From NCBI RefSeq assembly GCF_003046185.1, contig NZ_PZZL01000004.1:248001-312000 (forward strand): 64,000 nucleotides of DNA, given 5' to 3'. This document shows positions 8,530 through 17,067 of this stretch, one piece after another. The DNA comes from Phreatobacter oligotrophus. Its GTDB lineage: Bacteria > Pseudomonadota > Alphaproteobacteria > Rhizobiales > Phreatobacteraceae. Each line of letters begins with the position of its first letter. Within the stretch, counting starts at the first letter, position 1. Under the pieces are notes generated by a model that saw nothing but the letters and a program-made list of their open reading frames with translations, had not been told where the DNA came from and made no database searches. The translations under genes were made by a program, and so were the position numbers.

Positions 8530-9447
8530 ATGCGGCATCTCAAGGTCTGGCGCTATATCGACGAGGTCGCCCGCACCGGCTCCATCCGGCAAGCCGCAGA
8601 ACGCCTCAACGTCACCGCCTCGGCCCTCAACCGCCGCCTCCAGGACGTGGAGAAGGAGCTCGGCACGCCGCTCTTCGACCGGTTGCCGCGCGGCGTGCGC
8701 CTCAATGCGGCCGGCGAACTCCTCATCCGCCATATCCGCGACCAGATCGCCGACACGAGCCGCGTCCGCTCGCAGATCGAGGACCTCTCGGGGTTTCGCC
8801 GCGGCAAGATCGCGCTGGCCTGCAGCCACGCCCTCGCCTACCGGCTGCTGCCCGAGGAAATCACCGCCTACCGCGCGGATTTCCCGCAGGTGCGCTTTGA
8901 CGTGCGCATCCTCGGCCATGGCCAGGCGCTCGACGCGCTCACGGAGTTCGATGTCGACCTCGCCGTGGTCTTCCGGCCCTCGCCCTCGCCGGACTTTGCG
9001 GTCATCGCCGCGGCCGACCAGCCGCTGGTCGCGATCATGCGGCGCGACCACCCTCTGGCCGCGCGGCCCGTCCTGAGGCTGCGCGACTGCCTCGCCCACC
9101 CGCTGGCCCTGCCGGACGGCAATTATGGCGGCCGCCAGATGCTGGCTGAGGCCGCGGCCCGGCGGTCGCTGCCGGTGGAGCCGGCGATCGAATCCAATTC
9201 CTTCGAGTTCCTGCGCAACGTCGTGCTGCGCGAGGACGCCATCACCTTCCAGATCGCCGTCGGCGCGCCGCCGGCAGAGGGGGATGCCGACGGGCTGGTC
9301 TCGCGTCCCATCGACACCCGGGACGTGCCGCCGGGGCGCCTCGCCATCGGTCAGCTGCGCGGCCGGCCGCTCACCGTCGCCGCGGCCAAATTCGCGCAAA
9401 GGCTGGTGCAGCGGCTGGAAAGTGCAGCGCCTGCCGCGGCCCGCTGA
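8530..9447 (+). CDS. LysR family transcriptional regulator
   Basis: This 305-residue protein has an N-terminal winged helix-turn-helix (GSIRQAAERLNVTASALNRR, about residues 16-35) and a LysR substrate-binding domain from about residue 90. It is transcribed away from the minus-strand binding protein/SDR/amidohydrolase genes across a 119-base gap containing a symmetrical T-N11-A box, so it is the likely regulator of that set. The ATG at 8530 matches the LysR N-terminus; an upstream start at 8461 would run through the operator. Its stop codon is 3 bases from the convergent SDR stop. The inducer is unknown. Confidence 0.9.
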   Translation: MRHLKVWRYIDEVARTGSIRQAAERLNVTASALNRRLQDVEKELGTPLFDRLPRGVRLNAAGELLIRHIRDQIADTSRVRSQIEDLSGFRRGKIALACSHALAYRLLPEEITAYRADFPQVRFDVRILGHGQALDALTEFDVDLAVVFRPSPSPDFAVIAAADQPLVAIMRRDHPLAARPVLRLRDCLAHPLALPDGNYGGRQMLAEAAARRSLPVEPAIESNSFEFLRNVVLREDAITFQIAVGAPPAEGDADGLVSRPIDTRDVPPGRLAIGQLRGRPLTVAAAKFAQRLVQRLESAAPAAAR

Positions 9448-9450
9448 CCG

Positions 9451-10206
9451 TCAGGACCGGCCGCCATCCACCGACAGGATCTGCCCGCTGATCCAGGAGG
9501 CCTGGTCGCTGACCAGGAACAGTACGGCATGGGCAATGTCCTCTGGCGTGCCGAGGCGGCGGACATGGATGGATTCGACCAGCCGCTTCTGCCCATCCGG
9601 TCCATAGGCCTTCCACTGCCGTTCGGTAGCCGGGTTGGAGCGCACGAAGCCCGGCGCGACCGCGTTGCAGGTGATGCCGGAGGGACCGAGGTCCTGGCTG
9701 AGCTGCTTGGTGAGGCCGACCAGCGCGTGCTTCGCCGCCGTATAGGCCTGGATGCCGGTGAGGCTCGGGCGAAGGCCCGCGCCCGAGGCGATGTTGACGA
9801 TGCGGCCATGGCCCGCCTTGGCCATGGGGCCGCTCGCCGCCTGCGCCAGCCAGAAGACACCGTCGACATTGGCCTCGAACAGGACGCGCCACTCGTCCTC
9901 GCTGACCTCGGCGATGGGCCGGCCCACCTGGCCGCGCACGCCGCCGGCGGCATTGACGAGAATGTCGATGCGGCCATGGGCGGCCACCACGTCGGCGATG
10001 GCGCGATGGGCGGCGGAGCGCTCCGAGACGTCAAGCACCCGCGCCGTGAACCCCTGCGACACCGCAAAGGCGCCGAGCCCGTCGCCATCCATGTCGGCCA
10101 CGACGACCGTCGCCCCGGCGGCCCGCAACTCAAGGGCGATGGCCTTGCCGATCCCCTGCGCCGCCCCGGTGACGAAGGCGACGCGGCCGGTCAGGTCGAT
10201 GCGCAT
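9451..10206 (-). CDS. SDR family oxidoreductase
   Basis: This 251-residue classical SDR has TGAAQGIG at about residues 14-21, NAAGG, a Ser in NIASGAG, and catalytic Tyr and Lys in YTAAKHAL. The end SGQILSVDGGRS is typical. Its start overlaps the end of the ketopantoate-reductase-like gene by 16 bases, so the two are translationally linked. It is the distal gene of the minus-strand arm (peptide-type binding protein, reductase, SDR) of a divergent transport and catabolism island. Substrate unknown. Confidence 0.9.
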   Translation of the reverse strand: MRIDLTGRVAFVTGAAQGIGKAIALELRAAGATVVVADMDGDGLGAFAVSQGFTARVLDVSERSAAHRAIADVVAAHGRIDILVNAAGGVRGQVGRPIAEVSEDEWRVLFEANVDGVFWLAQAASGPMAKAGHGRIVNIASGAGLRPSLTGIQAYTAAKHALVGLTKQLSQDLGPSGITCNAVAPGFVRSNPATERQWKAYGPDGQKRLVESIHVRRLGTPEDIAHAVLFLVSDQASWISGQILSVDGGRS

Positions 10207-11219
10207 GTGTCGATCAGCTTCTGGAAGGTCGAGAACGCCATGGGCTTCTCGCCGTCCTCGATGGCATGAATGAGGTCGACGAGCTTGGCGATGGCAGGCG
10301 TCGCGACACCGACCTCGGCCCCCAGCGTGGCGATCACGCCGATCTGCGGATCGACCTCGGTCTTGCGCTTCCGCACCGCGAGATCGCGCCAGATGCCCGA
10401 ATGGGTCTTGGCGGTGTGGCGGTTGAACTCGGCGAGCGCGGCGATGGAGGCTGCTGAGCCCTCGGGCGGAGCGCCGGGCGCGAAAACCTCGGGGTCGAAG
10501 CCGTTGAAGCCGATGGGCACGACGCCCCGCGCCTTGGCGACCGCCATGACCTCGCGCCCCAGCCTGTCGAAGACGATGGTGCGCCTCGGATCCGCGAAAT
10601 TCTCCGACATGGAGTCGTTGGTGAGCGCCGTGGCGAACAGCATCGCGCCATAGGCGAGCTTGCCCCAGAGATAGCCCCAGATGTTGTCGGTCAGCACGGC
10701 GTTCGGCTCGAAGATGGCAAGCCGCTGGTGCATCGCCCGGGTGCGCTCGCGGATCGAGCCGTCGATCTCGCCGACCACCACGGCGGCGCGGTTGCCGAAC
10801 AGAATCTCGCCCGGCCCGTGCCAGTCCGCGCCAAAATTGACGAAGCAGCCCATGGTGCGGTCCTCGCCGACCGCGCGGGCGATGGTGAGCTCGTTGAGAC
10901 CGTTCTGCGCCGAGAGCACATAGCCGTCGGCGGCAAGATGCGGTTTCAGCTGCGCGAGGGCCGCTTCCGTCGCCTGCGCCTTCACCGCCAGCACGATGAT
11001 GTCGAAGGTCCCTCGCACCTCGGCCGGCGTCAGAGCCGGGACGACCTGCGTGAACTCCTCGACCGGACCGGTGATGGCGAGGCCGCGGGTCCGGCAGGCC
11101 TCGACATGCTCGGCCACCTGGTCGACCAGCACGACATCGAGCCCGGCGCGCTTCCAGTAGGCGCCGAGCGTGCCACCGATGGCGCCTGCGCCCCAGATCA
11201 GGATGGGTGATGCCGCCAT
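10191..11219 (-). CDS. Ketopantoate reductase (PanE/ApbA) family protein
   Basis: This 342-residue protein starts with a Rossmann motif (GAGAIGGTLGAYW) and has the two-domain layout of 2-dehydropantoate 2-reductases, with SAQNGLNE in the N-terminal domain and a helical C-terminal domain. True PanE makes pantoate from ketopantoate with NADPH. Here the gene lies in a catabolic/transport island with an SDR and an oligopeptide-type binding protein, and paralogues in such settings often act on other 2-keto acids, so pantothenate synthesis is not assumed. Start at ATG 11219 is preferred over 11234. The gap to the upstream binding protein gene is 54 bases. Confidence 0.85.
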   Translation of the reverse strand: MAASPILIWGAGAIGGTLGAYWKRAGLDVVLVDQVAEHVEACRTRGLAITGPVEEFTQVVPALTPAEVRGTFDIIVLAVKAQATEAALAQLKPHLAADGYVLSAQNGLNELTIARAVGEDRTMGCFVNFGADWHGPGEILFGNRAAVVVGEIDGSIRERTRAMHQRLAIFEPNAVLTDNIWGYLWGKLAYGAMLFATALTNDSMSENFADPRRTIVFDRLGREVMAVAKARGVVPIGFNGFDPEVFAPGAPPEGSAASIAALAEFNRHTAKTHSGIWRDLAVRKRKTEVDPQIGVIATLGAEVGVATPAIAKLVDLIHAIEDGEKPMAFSTFQKLIDTCAST

Positions 11220-11273
11220 CGGCCTTGTCCTCATGCGGAACGGCGGCGGCCCTGGAGCCGCCGCCGGATCAGG

Positions 11274-12869
11274 TCAGCGCGCCGGACGGATGTCCATGGC
11301 GAGCGTGTCCTCGTCGACGCGGGGGCTGAGCGTCACCTTGGCCTTGGCCATGGCCCAGGCGGAGGAGACCGCGACGATCGGCAGGCGCTGCTTGTCGGCA
11401 TCGGCGGCCACTGCCGCATCCTCGAGCAGCTTGCGGCGCTTGGCCTCGTCCATCTCGATCGCCGCGTCCTGCAGCAGCTTGTCGACGGTCGGATTGGAAT
11501 AGCCGAGCACGTTGAACGCACCCATGCGCCGCTCGCGGTCATTGGAATGGCTGAGCGAGGACAGGGTGTAATGCGCCTCGCCCGTCAGCGTGCCCCAGCC
11601 CGACATGGACATGGAGAGCTCGCCGCGGGTGCGGGCGGGGAAGAACACCGCCGCCGGCATGCCGTTCGGCTGGGCTTCGATGCCGACCGCCGCCAGCATC
11701 TGGGCGATGGCCGTGCCGACCTCGCGGTCACCGGGCAGGCGGTCGTTGGTGAAGGCGAAGGGCACGCGGAAACCGTTGGGATAGCCGGCCGCGGTGAGCA
11801 GGCGGCGCGCCTCGGCGGGATCGTGCCGCTGCGCCGGCATGGCCTTGTTGAAGCCGAAGATGGTCGAGGTGACCAGCTGGTTCACCGGCTTGCCGAGGCC
11901 TTCCATGGCGACCTCGGCGAGCGCCGGCCGGTCGATGGCAAGATCGATGGCCTGGCGGACCCGCAGGTCGCGCAGCGGATTGGCCGGCAGCGCCGAGCCG
12001 TCCTTGGCAGTGATGCCGTTGGCCCGCTCCCGCACGTCCATCTCGAGGTTGAACAGATAGACGGTGTCGACCGTCTGGACCGTCAGGCGGGCGTCACGGC
12101 GCAGCGTCGCCACGTCGGTCGCCGGAACGCGGGTGATGAGGTCGAGCTGGCCAGCCCGCAGCTGGGCGACGCGGGCGGCATCGTTCGGGATCTCGCGGCG
12201 GATGTGGCGCTCCCAGGGCTCCTTCTCGCCCCAGTATCCGTCGAAGCGGGCGAGAACCAGCTCGCCGCGCGGCTGCCACGACACATAGCGATAGGGGCCG
12301 GTGCCGACGGCAGCGCGCCCCGAGTTGAAGGCCTCGTTGGCGCTCTCGCGGGTGAGGCCCGCGGCGGCCTTCGACGAGACGATGAACAGGCGGATGAAAT
12401 CGTTCGGCAGGTTCGGCGCCGGGCCGTCCGTGACGATATGGACGGTGTAGGGATCGATGATCCGCGTCTCCTTGACCCGGCGGACATAGATCGTCGTCGG
12501 GTTGGGGCCGGCCACCATCGGGATGCGCTCGATGGAGAACTTCACGTCATCGGCGGTGAAGTCCGAGCCGTCATGGAATTTCACGCCGCGGCGCAGCTTG
12601 AACTCCCAGGTGGTCGCGTCGATGGCGCGCCAGCTCTCGGCAAGGCGCGGCTCGAGCTCGAGGCCACGGCCGGACCAGACCAGCGTGTCAAAGACGTGCT
12701 TCAGCGCCTCGGCATGGGAGCCGGTGGCGGTGAAATGCGGGTCGATGGATTCGGGGCCGCTGCGGACGCCGATCGTCAGCGTCTGTGCGAGGGCCGCCGG
12801 CGTGCCGGCCGGCAGCACGGCGGCCATGCCCAGAAGGCCGAGCATGAGGGAACGGGTGAGAACACGCAT
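11274..12869 (-). CDS. ABC transporter substrate-binding protein, family 5 (peptide/nickel type)
   Basis: This 531-residue protein has a signal peptide (about residues 1-29, ending ALAQ) followed by a family-5 extracellular solute-binding domain like DppA/OppA, with GVRSGPESIDPHFTATGSHA and KFHDGSDFTADDVKFS as hallmarks. It binds an oligopeptide or small amide in the periplasm. The matching permeases and ATPases are the dppBCDF-type genes at 14250-18083 on the opposite strand, so transporter components are split across a divergent promoter. A GGAGG Shine-Dalgarno sequence precedes the ATG. First gene of the minus arm. Confidence 0.92.
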   Translation of the reverse strand: MRVLTRSLMLGLLGMAAVLPAGTPAALAQTLTIGVRSGPESIDPHFTATGSHAEALKHVFDTLVWSGRGLELEPRLAESWRAIDATTWEFKLRRGVKFHDGSDFTADDVKFSIERIPMVAGPNPTTIYVRRVKETRIIDPYTVHIVTDGPAPNLPNDFIRLFIVSSKAAAGLTRESANEAFNSGRAAVGTGPYRYVSWQPRGELVLARFDGYWGEKEPWERHIRREIPNDAARVAQLRAGQLDLITRVPATDVATLRRDARLTVQTVDTVYLFNLEMDVRERANGITAKDGSALPANPLRDLRVRQAIDLAIDRPALAEVAMEGLGKPVNQLVTSTIFGFNKAMPAQRHDPAEARRLLTAAGYPNGFRVPFAFTNDRLPGDREVGTAIAQMLAAVGIEAQPNGMPAAVFFPARTRGELSMSMSGWGTLTGEAHYTLSSLSHSNDRERRMGAFNVLGYSNPTVDKLLQDAAIEMDEAKRRKLLEDAAVAADADKQRLPIVAVSSAWAMAKAKVTLSPRVDEDTLAMDIRPAR

Positions 12870-12950
12870 GGGATCCTCCGGGTCAGGGCGCCCGCCCGGG
12901 CGGCCCGATGACGCCCATTCAAAAGGCGTGCACAGGAGCTAGTCAATACC

Positions 12951-12978
12951 TTGTGGAACCATCTTCTGCCGATATAAT
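12951..12978 (+). promoter_or_regulatory. Sigma-70-like promoter of the MarR gene
   Basis: TTGTGG (12951-12956) and a perfect TATAAT (12973-12978) are separated by 16 bases, and the MarR start lies 27 bases downstream with a GAAGGAAG Shine-Dalgarno sequence in between. The exact -10 hexamer stands out in this GC-rich DNA. It would drive the MarR-creatininase-dpp-deacetylase arm. Confidence 0.6.
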
Positions 12979-13016
12979 GGGCGTCACGGAGAAGGAAGTT
13001 CTACTTGGAACCATCT
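12954..13016 (+). repeat. 11-base direct repeat flanking the MarR promoter
   Basis: TGGAACCATCT occurs at 12954-12964, overlapping the -35 element, and again at 13006-13016, overlapping the first codons of the MarR gene. The copies are 52 bases apart start to start, about five helical turns. They could be operator half-sites for autoregulation or simply chance. Confidence 0.4.
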
Positions 13017-13538
13017 GCCGCCATCGACGCCATCGCCGAGCCGGAGGTCGCAGGGACGCAGCAGCGGCTCGACGCCTTCACCCATGCGCGCCTGTGGAAG
13101 AACCCCTGCGGTTTCGCCGCGCGCTTCAACTATCTGGCGTTGCGCTACAATCAGCCGCTCTACGGCTGGGTCGAGGAGCGCTTCGGCCTGGCCCGCCCGG
13201 AATTCGTCGTGCTGTACAGCCTCGGCATCATGGAGGGCGTCACGGCCTCCGAGATCGCCTCCTCCACCGCCTTCCCGAAGAACACGCTGAGCCGCGCGGT
13301 CAGCCGGCTCACGAAGCTCGGCCTCATCACCCGCGGCACCGACGCCTCCGACCGCCGCGCCCAGCCGCTGCAGCTGACGGCGGCCGGCCGCGCCCTGCTC
13401 GACGAGGCCATGCCGCGCTTCATCGCCTTCGAGGAGGCGATGCTGCAGCCCCTGTCGCTGATCGAGCGCGAGCAGCTCTCGACGCTCATGGCGAAGGTGG
13501 TGCTCGGCATGTTCCATGCAGGTGACGGGACGGAGTGA
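13005..13538 (+). CDS. MarR family transcriptional regulator
   Basis: This 177-residue protein has the winged-helix core of MarR regulators: LVRPEF-type helix, then ASEIASSTAFPKNTLSRAVS (recognition region, about residues 80-99) and the wing GLITRGTDASDRRAQP with the conserved DxR. The frame contains a stop at 12975 and no ATG before the core, so translation must start at TTG 13005, which has GAAGGAAG 6 bases upstream. The creatininase-like gene follows within 9 bases. MarR proteins usually repress their own operon until a small ligand binds; it probably controls the surrounding transport island. Confidence 0.88.
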   Translation: MEPSAAIDAIAEPEVAGTQQRLDAFTHARLWKNPCGFAARFNYLALRYNQPLYGWVEERFGLARPEFVVLYSLGIMEGVTASEIASSTAFPKNTLSRAVSRLTKLGLITRGTDASDRRAQPLQLTAAGRALLDEAMPRFIAFEEAMLQPLSLIEREQLSTLMAKVVLGMFHAGDGTE

Positions 13539-13546
13539 GGCTCGCC

Positions 13547-14248
13547 ATGCGCATCGCCGAGATGAACTGGATGCAGGTCGAGGCCCATGTGCGGGGCGAT
13601 GACCGCGCCGTGCTGCCCGTCGGCTCCACCGAGCAGCATGCGGGCCTGAGCCTTGCGGTGGACTCCATCCTCTCCGAGCGTGTGGCGGCGGAGGCGGCAG
13701 GCCCCCTCGCCGTCCCGGTCTTTCCCGTGGTGAGCTACGGCTTCACGCCGAGCTTCGTCGACTATCCCGGCACGGTGACGCTGCGCCTCTCGACCCTCTG
13801 CGCGCTCCTCACCGACATTCTCGACGGCATGGTGCGCTCCGGCTTCCGCCGCATCACCATCGTCAACGGCCATGGCGGCAATTCGCCGGCCCATGGCGCC
13901 ATCCTCGAATGGCTCGACCGCAACCGCGGCTGCCAGGTGAAGTGGCACAATTGGTGGAACGCGCCCAAAACCTTCGCCAAGGTCCAGGCCATCGATCCCG
14001 TCGCCTCGCATGCCTCGTGGATGGAGAACTTCCCCTGGACGCGGCTGCCCAATGTGGCATCCCCCGCCCACCAGAAGCCGATGATGGACCTTGCTCGGTT
14101 CCAGCAGCTCGATCCCGGCGCCAAGAAGGCGCTGCTCGGCGACGGCAATTATGGCGGCCTCTACCAGCGCCCCGACGAGGACATGCTCGCCATCTGGGAC
14201 GTAGCGGTGGAGGAGACCCGCGCCCTCATCGCCGACGGCTGGGCCTGA
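13547..14248 (+). CDS. Creatininase family protein
   Basis: This 233-residue protein belongs to the creatininase/FAPy-deformylase/mycofactocin-protease-like amidohydrolase family, which hydrolyses cyclic amides using a two-metal centre. Probable ligands are Glu29 and His31 in STEQH, Asp39 in AVDS, and His109 in VNGHGGN. It is cytosolic. It starts 9 bases after the MarR gene and ends 1 base before the first permease gene, so it is embedded in the transporter operon and probably acts on the imported compound. A GTG at 13535 is possible, but the ATG at 13547 has GAGTGAGG at good spacing. Confidence 0.85.
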   Translation: MRIAEMNWMQVEAHVRGDDRAVLPVGSTEQHAGLSLAVDSILSERVAAEAAGPLAVPVFPVVSYGFTPSFVDYPGTVTLRLSTLCALLTDILDGMVRSGFRRITIVNGHGGNSPAHGAILEWLDRNRGCQVKWHNWWNAPKTFAKVQAIDPVASHASWMENFPWTRLPNVASPAHQKPMMDLARFQQLDPGAKKALLGDGNYGGLYQRPDEDMLAIWDVAVEETRALIADGWA

Positions 14249-14249
14249 C

Positions 14250-15224
14250 ATGCTCGGCTATATCATCCAGCGCCTGTTGCAGGCCGTGGTGGTCATGCTG
14301 GTGATCTCGGCCCTGGTCTTCTGCGGCGTCTATGCGGTGGGCAATCCCATCGACGTGCTGCTCTCGCCCGATGCCACCCAGCAGATCCGCGAGGAAGCGA
14401 TCCGCCTCTACGGTCTCGACCAGCCGCTCTGGCGGCAATATCTCGACTTCCTCGGACGGCTGATCCAGGGCGATTTCGGCCGCTCCTTCGTCTTCGGCTC
14501 GCCGGTCCTGCCGCTGATCCTATCGCGCCTGCCGGCGACGCTGGAACTGACCCTCGTCGCCGTCGTCGGCGCAACGCTGATCGGCGTGCCGCTTGGCATG
14601 TATGCCGGCTACAGGCCCGACAGCCTCGCCGCCCGCGCCATCATGGGCGTGTCGATCCTCGGCTTCTCCGTGCCGACCTTCTGGATCGGCCTCGTCCTCA
14701 TCTTCGTCTTCGCGGTGCAGCTCGGCGTGCTGCCCGCCGGCCAGCGCGGCGAGACGCGCGAGCTCTTCGGCGTCTCCTGGAGCGTGCTCACCGCCAATGG
14801 CTGGCAGCACCTGTTCCTGCCCGCCCTCAATCTCGCCCTGTTCAAGTTCGCGATGATGGTGCGCCTCGCCCGCGCCGGCACCCGCGAGATCATGCTGACC
14901 GACACGGTGAAGTTCGCCCGCGCCGCCGGCGAGAGCGAGGCGACGATCCTGCGGCGCCACGTGCTGCGCCTCATCGCCATCCCCATCGTGACCGTCTTCG
15001 GCCTCGAATTCGGCTCGACCCTTGCCTTCGCCGTCGTCACCGAGACGATCTTCTCCTGGCCCGGGGTCGGCAAGCTCATCATCGATTCCATCAACACGCT
15101 CGATCGCCCGGTGATGGTCGCCTACCTCATGCTGGTCGCCTTCTTCTTCATCGTCATCAACCTGCTGATCGACATCGCCTATGTCGCGCTCGACCCGCGG
15201 CTGCGGCTGAGGAAGGCGTCATGA
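14250..15224 (+). CDS. ABC transporter permease, DppB/OppB type
   Basis: This 324-residue inner-membrane protein has the N-terminal helix MLGYIIQRLLQAVVVMLVIS and the DppB/OppB layout of six predicted membrane segments. The binding-protein-dependent permease loop (RAAGESEATILRRHVLR, about residues 225-245) carries the EAA-type ATPase contact. It pairs with the downstream DppC-type permease, whose start overlaps its stop (ATGA). It forms the channel of a peptide/small amide importer together with the two ATPases downstream and the binding protein at 11274-12869. Confidence 0.92.
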   Translation: MLGYIIQRLLQAVVVMLVISALVFCGVYAVGNPIDVLLSPDATQQIREEAIRLYGLDQPLWRQYLDFLGRLIQGDFGRSFVFGSPVLPLILSRLPATLELTLVAVVGATLIGVPLGMYAGYRPDSLAARAIMGVSILGFSVPTFWIGLVLIFVFAVQLGVLPAGQRGETRELFGVSWSVLTANGWQHLFLPALNLALFKFAMMVRLARAGTREIMLTDTVKFARAAGESEATILRRHVLRLIAIPIVTVFGLEFGSTLAFAVVTETIFSWPGVGKLIIDSINTLDRPVMVAYLMLVAFFFIVINLLIDIAYVALDPRLRLRKAS

Positions 15225-16099
15225 GCGCCTCCCCGCTCCGCCAGTTCTGGGACGAGTTCCGCGTCAACCGCGTCGCCGTGGTGGCGCTCGGCCTCGTCGT
15301 CGCGATCGTGCTGGTTTCGCTCATCGCCCCGTGGATCACGCCGCAGAACCCCTATGACATGGCGGGCCTGCGCCTATCCGACGCCCGCCGCCCGCCGGGC
15401 TATGTCAGCCCAGGCACCGGCATCACCCATTGGCTTGGGACGGACGGCCAGGGCCGCGACGTGCTCTCGGCCATCCTTTATGGCCTGCGCGTCTCCATCG
15501 AGATCGGCCTCTCCGCCGGCATCATCGCCTTCACGCTGGGGGCGACGCTCGGCACCTTCGCCGCTTATCTCGGCGGCCGTGTCGAGGCGCTGATCATGCG
15601 CTTCATCGACCTGCAGCTATCCTTCCCAGCCATCCTGCTGGCCCTGGTGCTGGCGGCTCTGCTCGGCCAGGGCAAATGGCAGCTCGTCGCAGCCCTGGTC
15701 ACCGCGCAATACGCCTACTTTGCCCGCACCGCCCATGGCGCCGCCTCGGCCGAGCGGTCGAAGGAGTACGTGGAGGCCGCGCTCTCCACGCCGCTGAAGG
15801 CGCATGTGGTGGTGCTCCGCCACATCCTGCCGAACTGCCTGCCGCCGCTGATCGTGGTGGCCACCGTCCAGATCGCCAATTCCATCGCGCTGGAGGCGAC
15901 GCTGTCCTTCCTCGGCCTCGGCCTACCCGTCAGCGAGCCATCCCTCGGCATGCTCATCGCCAACGGCTTCCAGTACCTGCTCTCCGGCCGCTACTGGATC
16001 TCCATCTATCCCGGCATCGCGCTCATCGTGCTCATCGCCTCCATCAACCTCGTCGGCGACCAGGTGCGCGACCAGCTGAACCCGAGGCTCCGGCGATGA
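15221..16099 (+). CDS. ABC transporter permease, DppC/OppC type
   Basis: This 292-residue permease has the N-terminal OppC-type segment and first membrane helix (VVALGLVVAIVLVSLIAPW), then the characteristic HWLGTDGQGRDVLSAILYG motif of DppC-type proteins. Five more predicted membrane helices follow, with an EAA-like loop (STPLKAHVVVLRHILPN). It overlaps both neighbours by 4 bases (ATGA), indicating coupled translation with the DppB-like and DppD-like genes. Confidence 0.93.
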   Translation: MSASPLRQFWDEFRVNRVAVVALGLVVAIVLVSLIAPWITPQNPYDMAGLRLSDARRPPGYVSPGTGITHWLGTDGQGRDVLSAILYGLRVSIEIGLSAGIIAFTLGATLGTFAAYLGGRVEALIMRFIDLQLSFPAILLALVLAALLGQGKWQLVAALVTAQYAYFARTAHGAASAERSKEYVEAALSTPLKAHVVVLRHILPNCLPPLIVVATVQIANSIALEATLSFLGLGLPVSEPSLGMLIANGFQYLLSGRYWISIYPGIALIVLIASINLVGDQVRDQLNPRLRR

Positions 16100-17067
16100 C
16101 CGAGCCGCTGCTCGCCGTCCGCGGCCTCACCACCGAATTCCCGACACGCGCCGGCGTCGTGGGCGCCGTGCGCGAGGTCTCCTTCGACGTCAATGCCGGC
16201 GAGATCGTCGGCCTCGTCGGCGAATCCGGCTCAGGAAAAAGTGTCACCGGCTTCTCCATCCTCGGCCTGATCGACCCGCCCGGCCGCATCGCCAGCGGCT
16301 CGGTGAAGCTCGCGGGGCGCGAGCTCGTGGGCATGGCCCCGCGGGATCTTCGGGCCGTGCGCGGCCGGGAGATCGCCATGGTCTTCCAGGACCCGGCGGC
16401 GACTCTCAACCCCGTCCTGCGCATCGGGGACCAGATGGCGCTGGCCATCCACGCCCATGAACGGGTCAGCGAAGCCGCGGCCCGCGCCCGCGTCGCGGAG
16501 GTCCTCACCCTCGTCGGCATTCCGGACGCCGCCCGCAGGCTCGACGCCTATCCGCACCAGTTCTCCGGCGGCATGCGCCAGCGCGTCGCCATCGCCACGG
16601 CCCTCCTCAACCGGCCGAAGCTCATCATCTGCGACGAGCCCACCACCGCGCTCGACGTCTCGGTGCAGGCGCAGATCCTCACCGAGATGCGCGCGCTCGC
16701 CCGCGACACCGGCACCGCCATGGTCTGGATCAGCCACGACCTCGCGACCGTCTCCGCCCTCGCCTCGCGCATCCTCGTCATGTATGCGGGCCGCGTCATC
16801 GAGCAGGGGCCGATCCGCTCGGTGCTGTCGGAGCCGCGCCATCCCTACACGGCCGGGCTCCTCGCCTCCCTGCCCGCAAGATCCGAGGCGGGCGCCGACC
16901 TGCCGCAGATCCCGGGCGCGCCGCCCTCCATGCTCGCCCTGCCCAAGGGCTGCGCCTTCGCCCCGCGCTGCGGCTTTGCCTCGCCCGCCTGCGAGGCCGA
17001 TCCCGATCCGACGCTCGCCGCCGACCGGCTGTGGCGTTGCCATCATCCGCAGGGGATCGCGGCATGA
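16096..17067 (+). CDS. ABC transporter ATP-binding protein, DppD/OppD type
   Basis: This 323-residue ATPase has Walker A GESGSGKS near residue 41, signature FSGGMRQR, and Walker B IICDEPTTALD. The C-terminal oligopeptide-transporter extension is present, with cysteines in CAFAPRCGFASPACEADP that in homologues can hold an Fe-S centre or zinc. The start ATG overlaps the previous stop. With the following DppF-like subunit it powers import of the ligand. Membrane-associated, cytosolic face. Confidence 0.93.
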   Translation: MTEPLLAVRGLTTEFPTRAGVVGAVREVSFDVNAGEIVGLVGESGSGKSVTGFSILGLIDPPGRIASGSVKLAGRELVGMAPRDLRAVRGREIAMVFQDPAATLNPVLRIGDQMALAIHAHERVSEAAARARVAEVLTLVGIPDAARRLDAYPHQFSGGMRQRVAIATALLNRPKLIICDEPTTALDVSVQAQILTEMRALARDTGTAMVWISHDLATVSALASRILVMYAGRVIEQGPIRSVLSEPRHPYTAGLLASLPARSEAGADLPQIPGAPPSMLALPKGCAFAPRCGFASPACEADPDPTLAADRLWRCHHPQGIAA

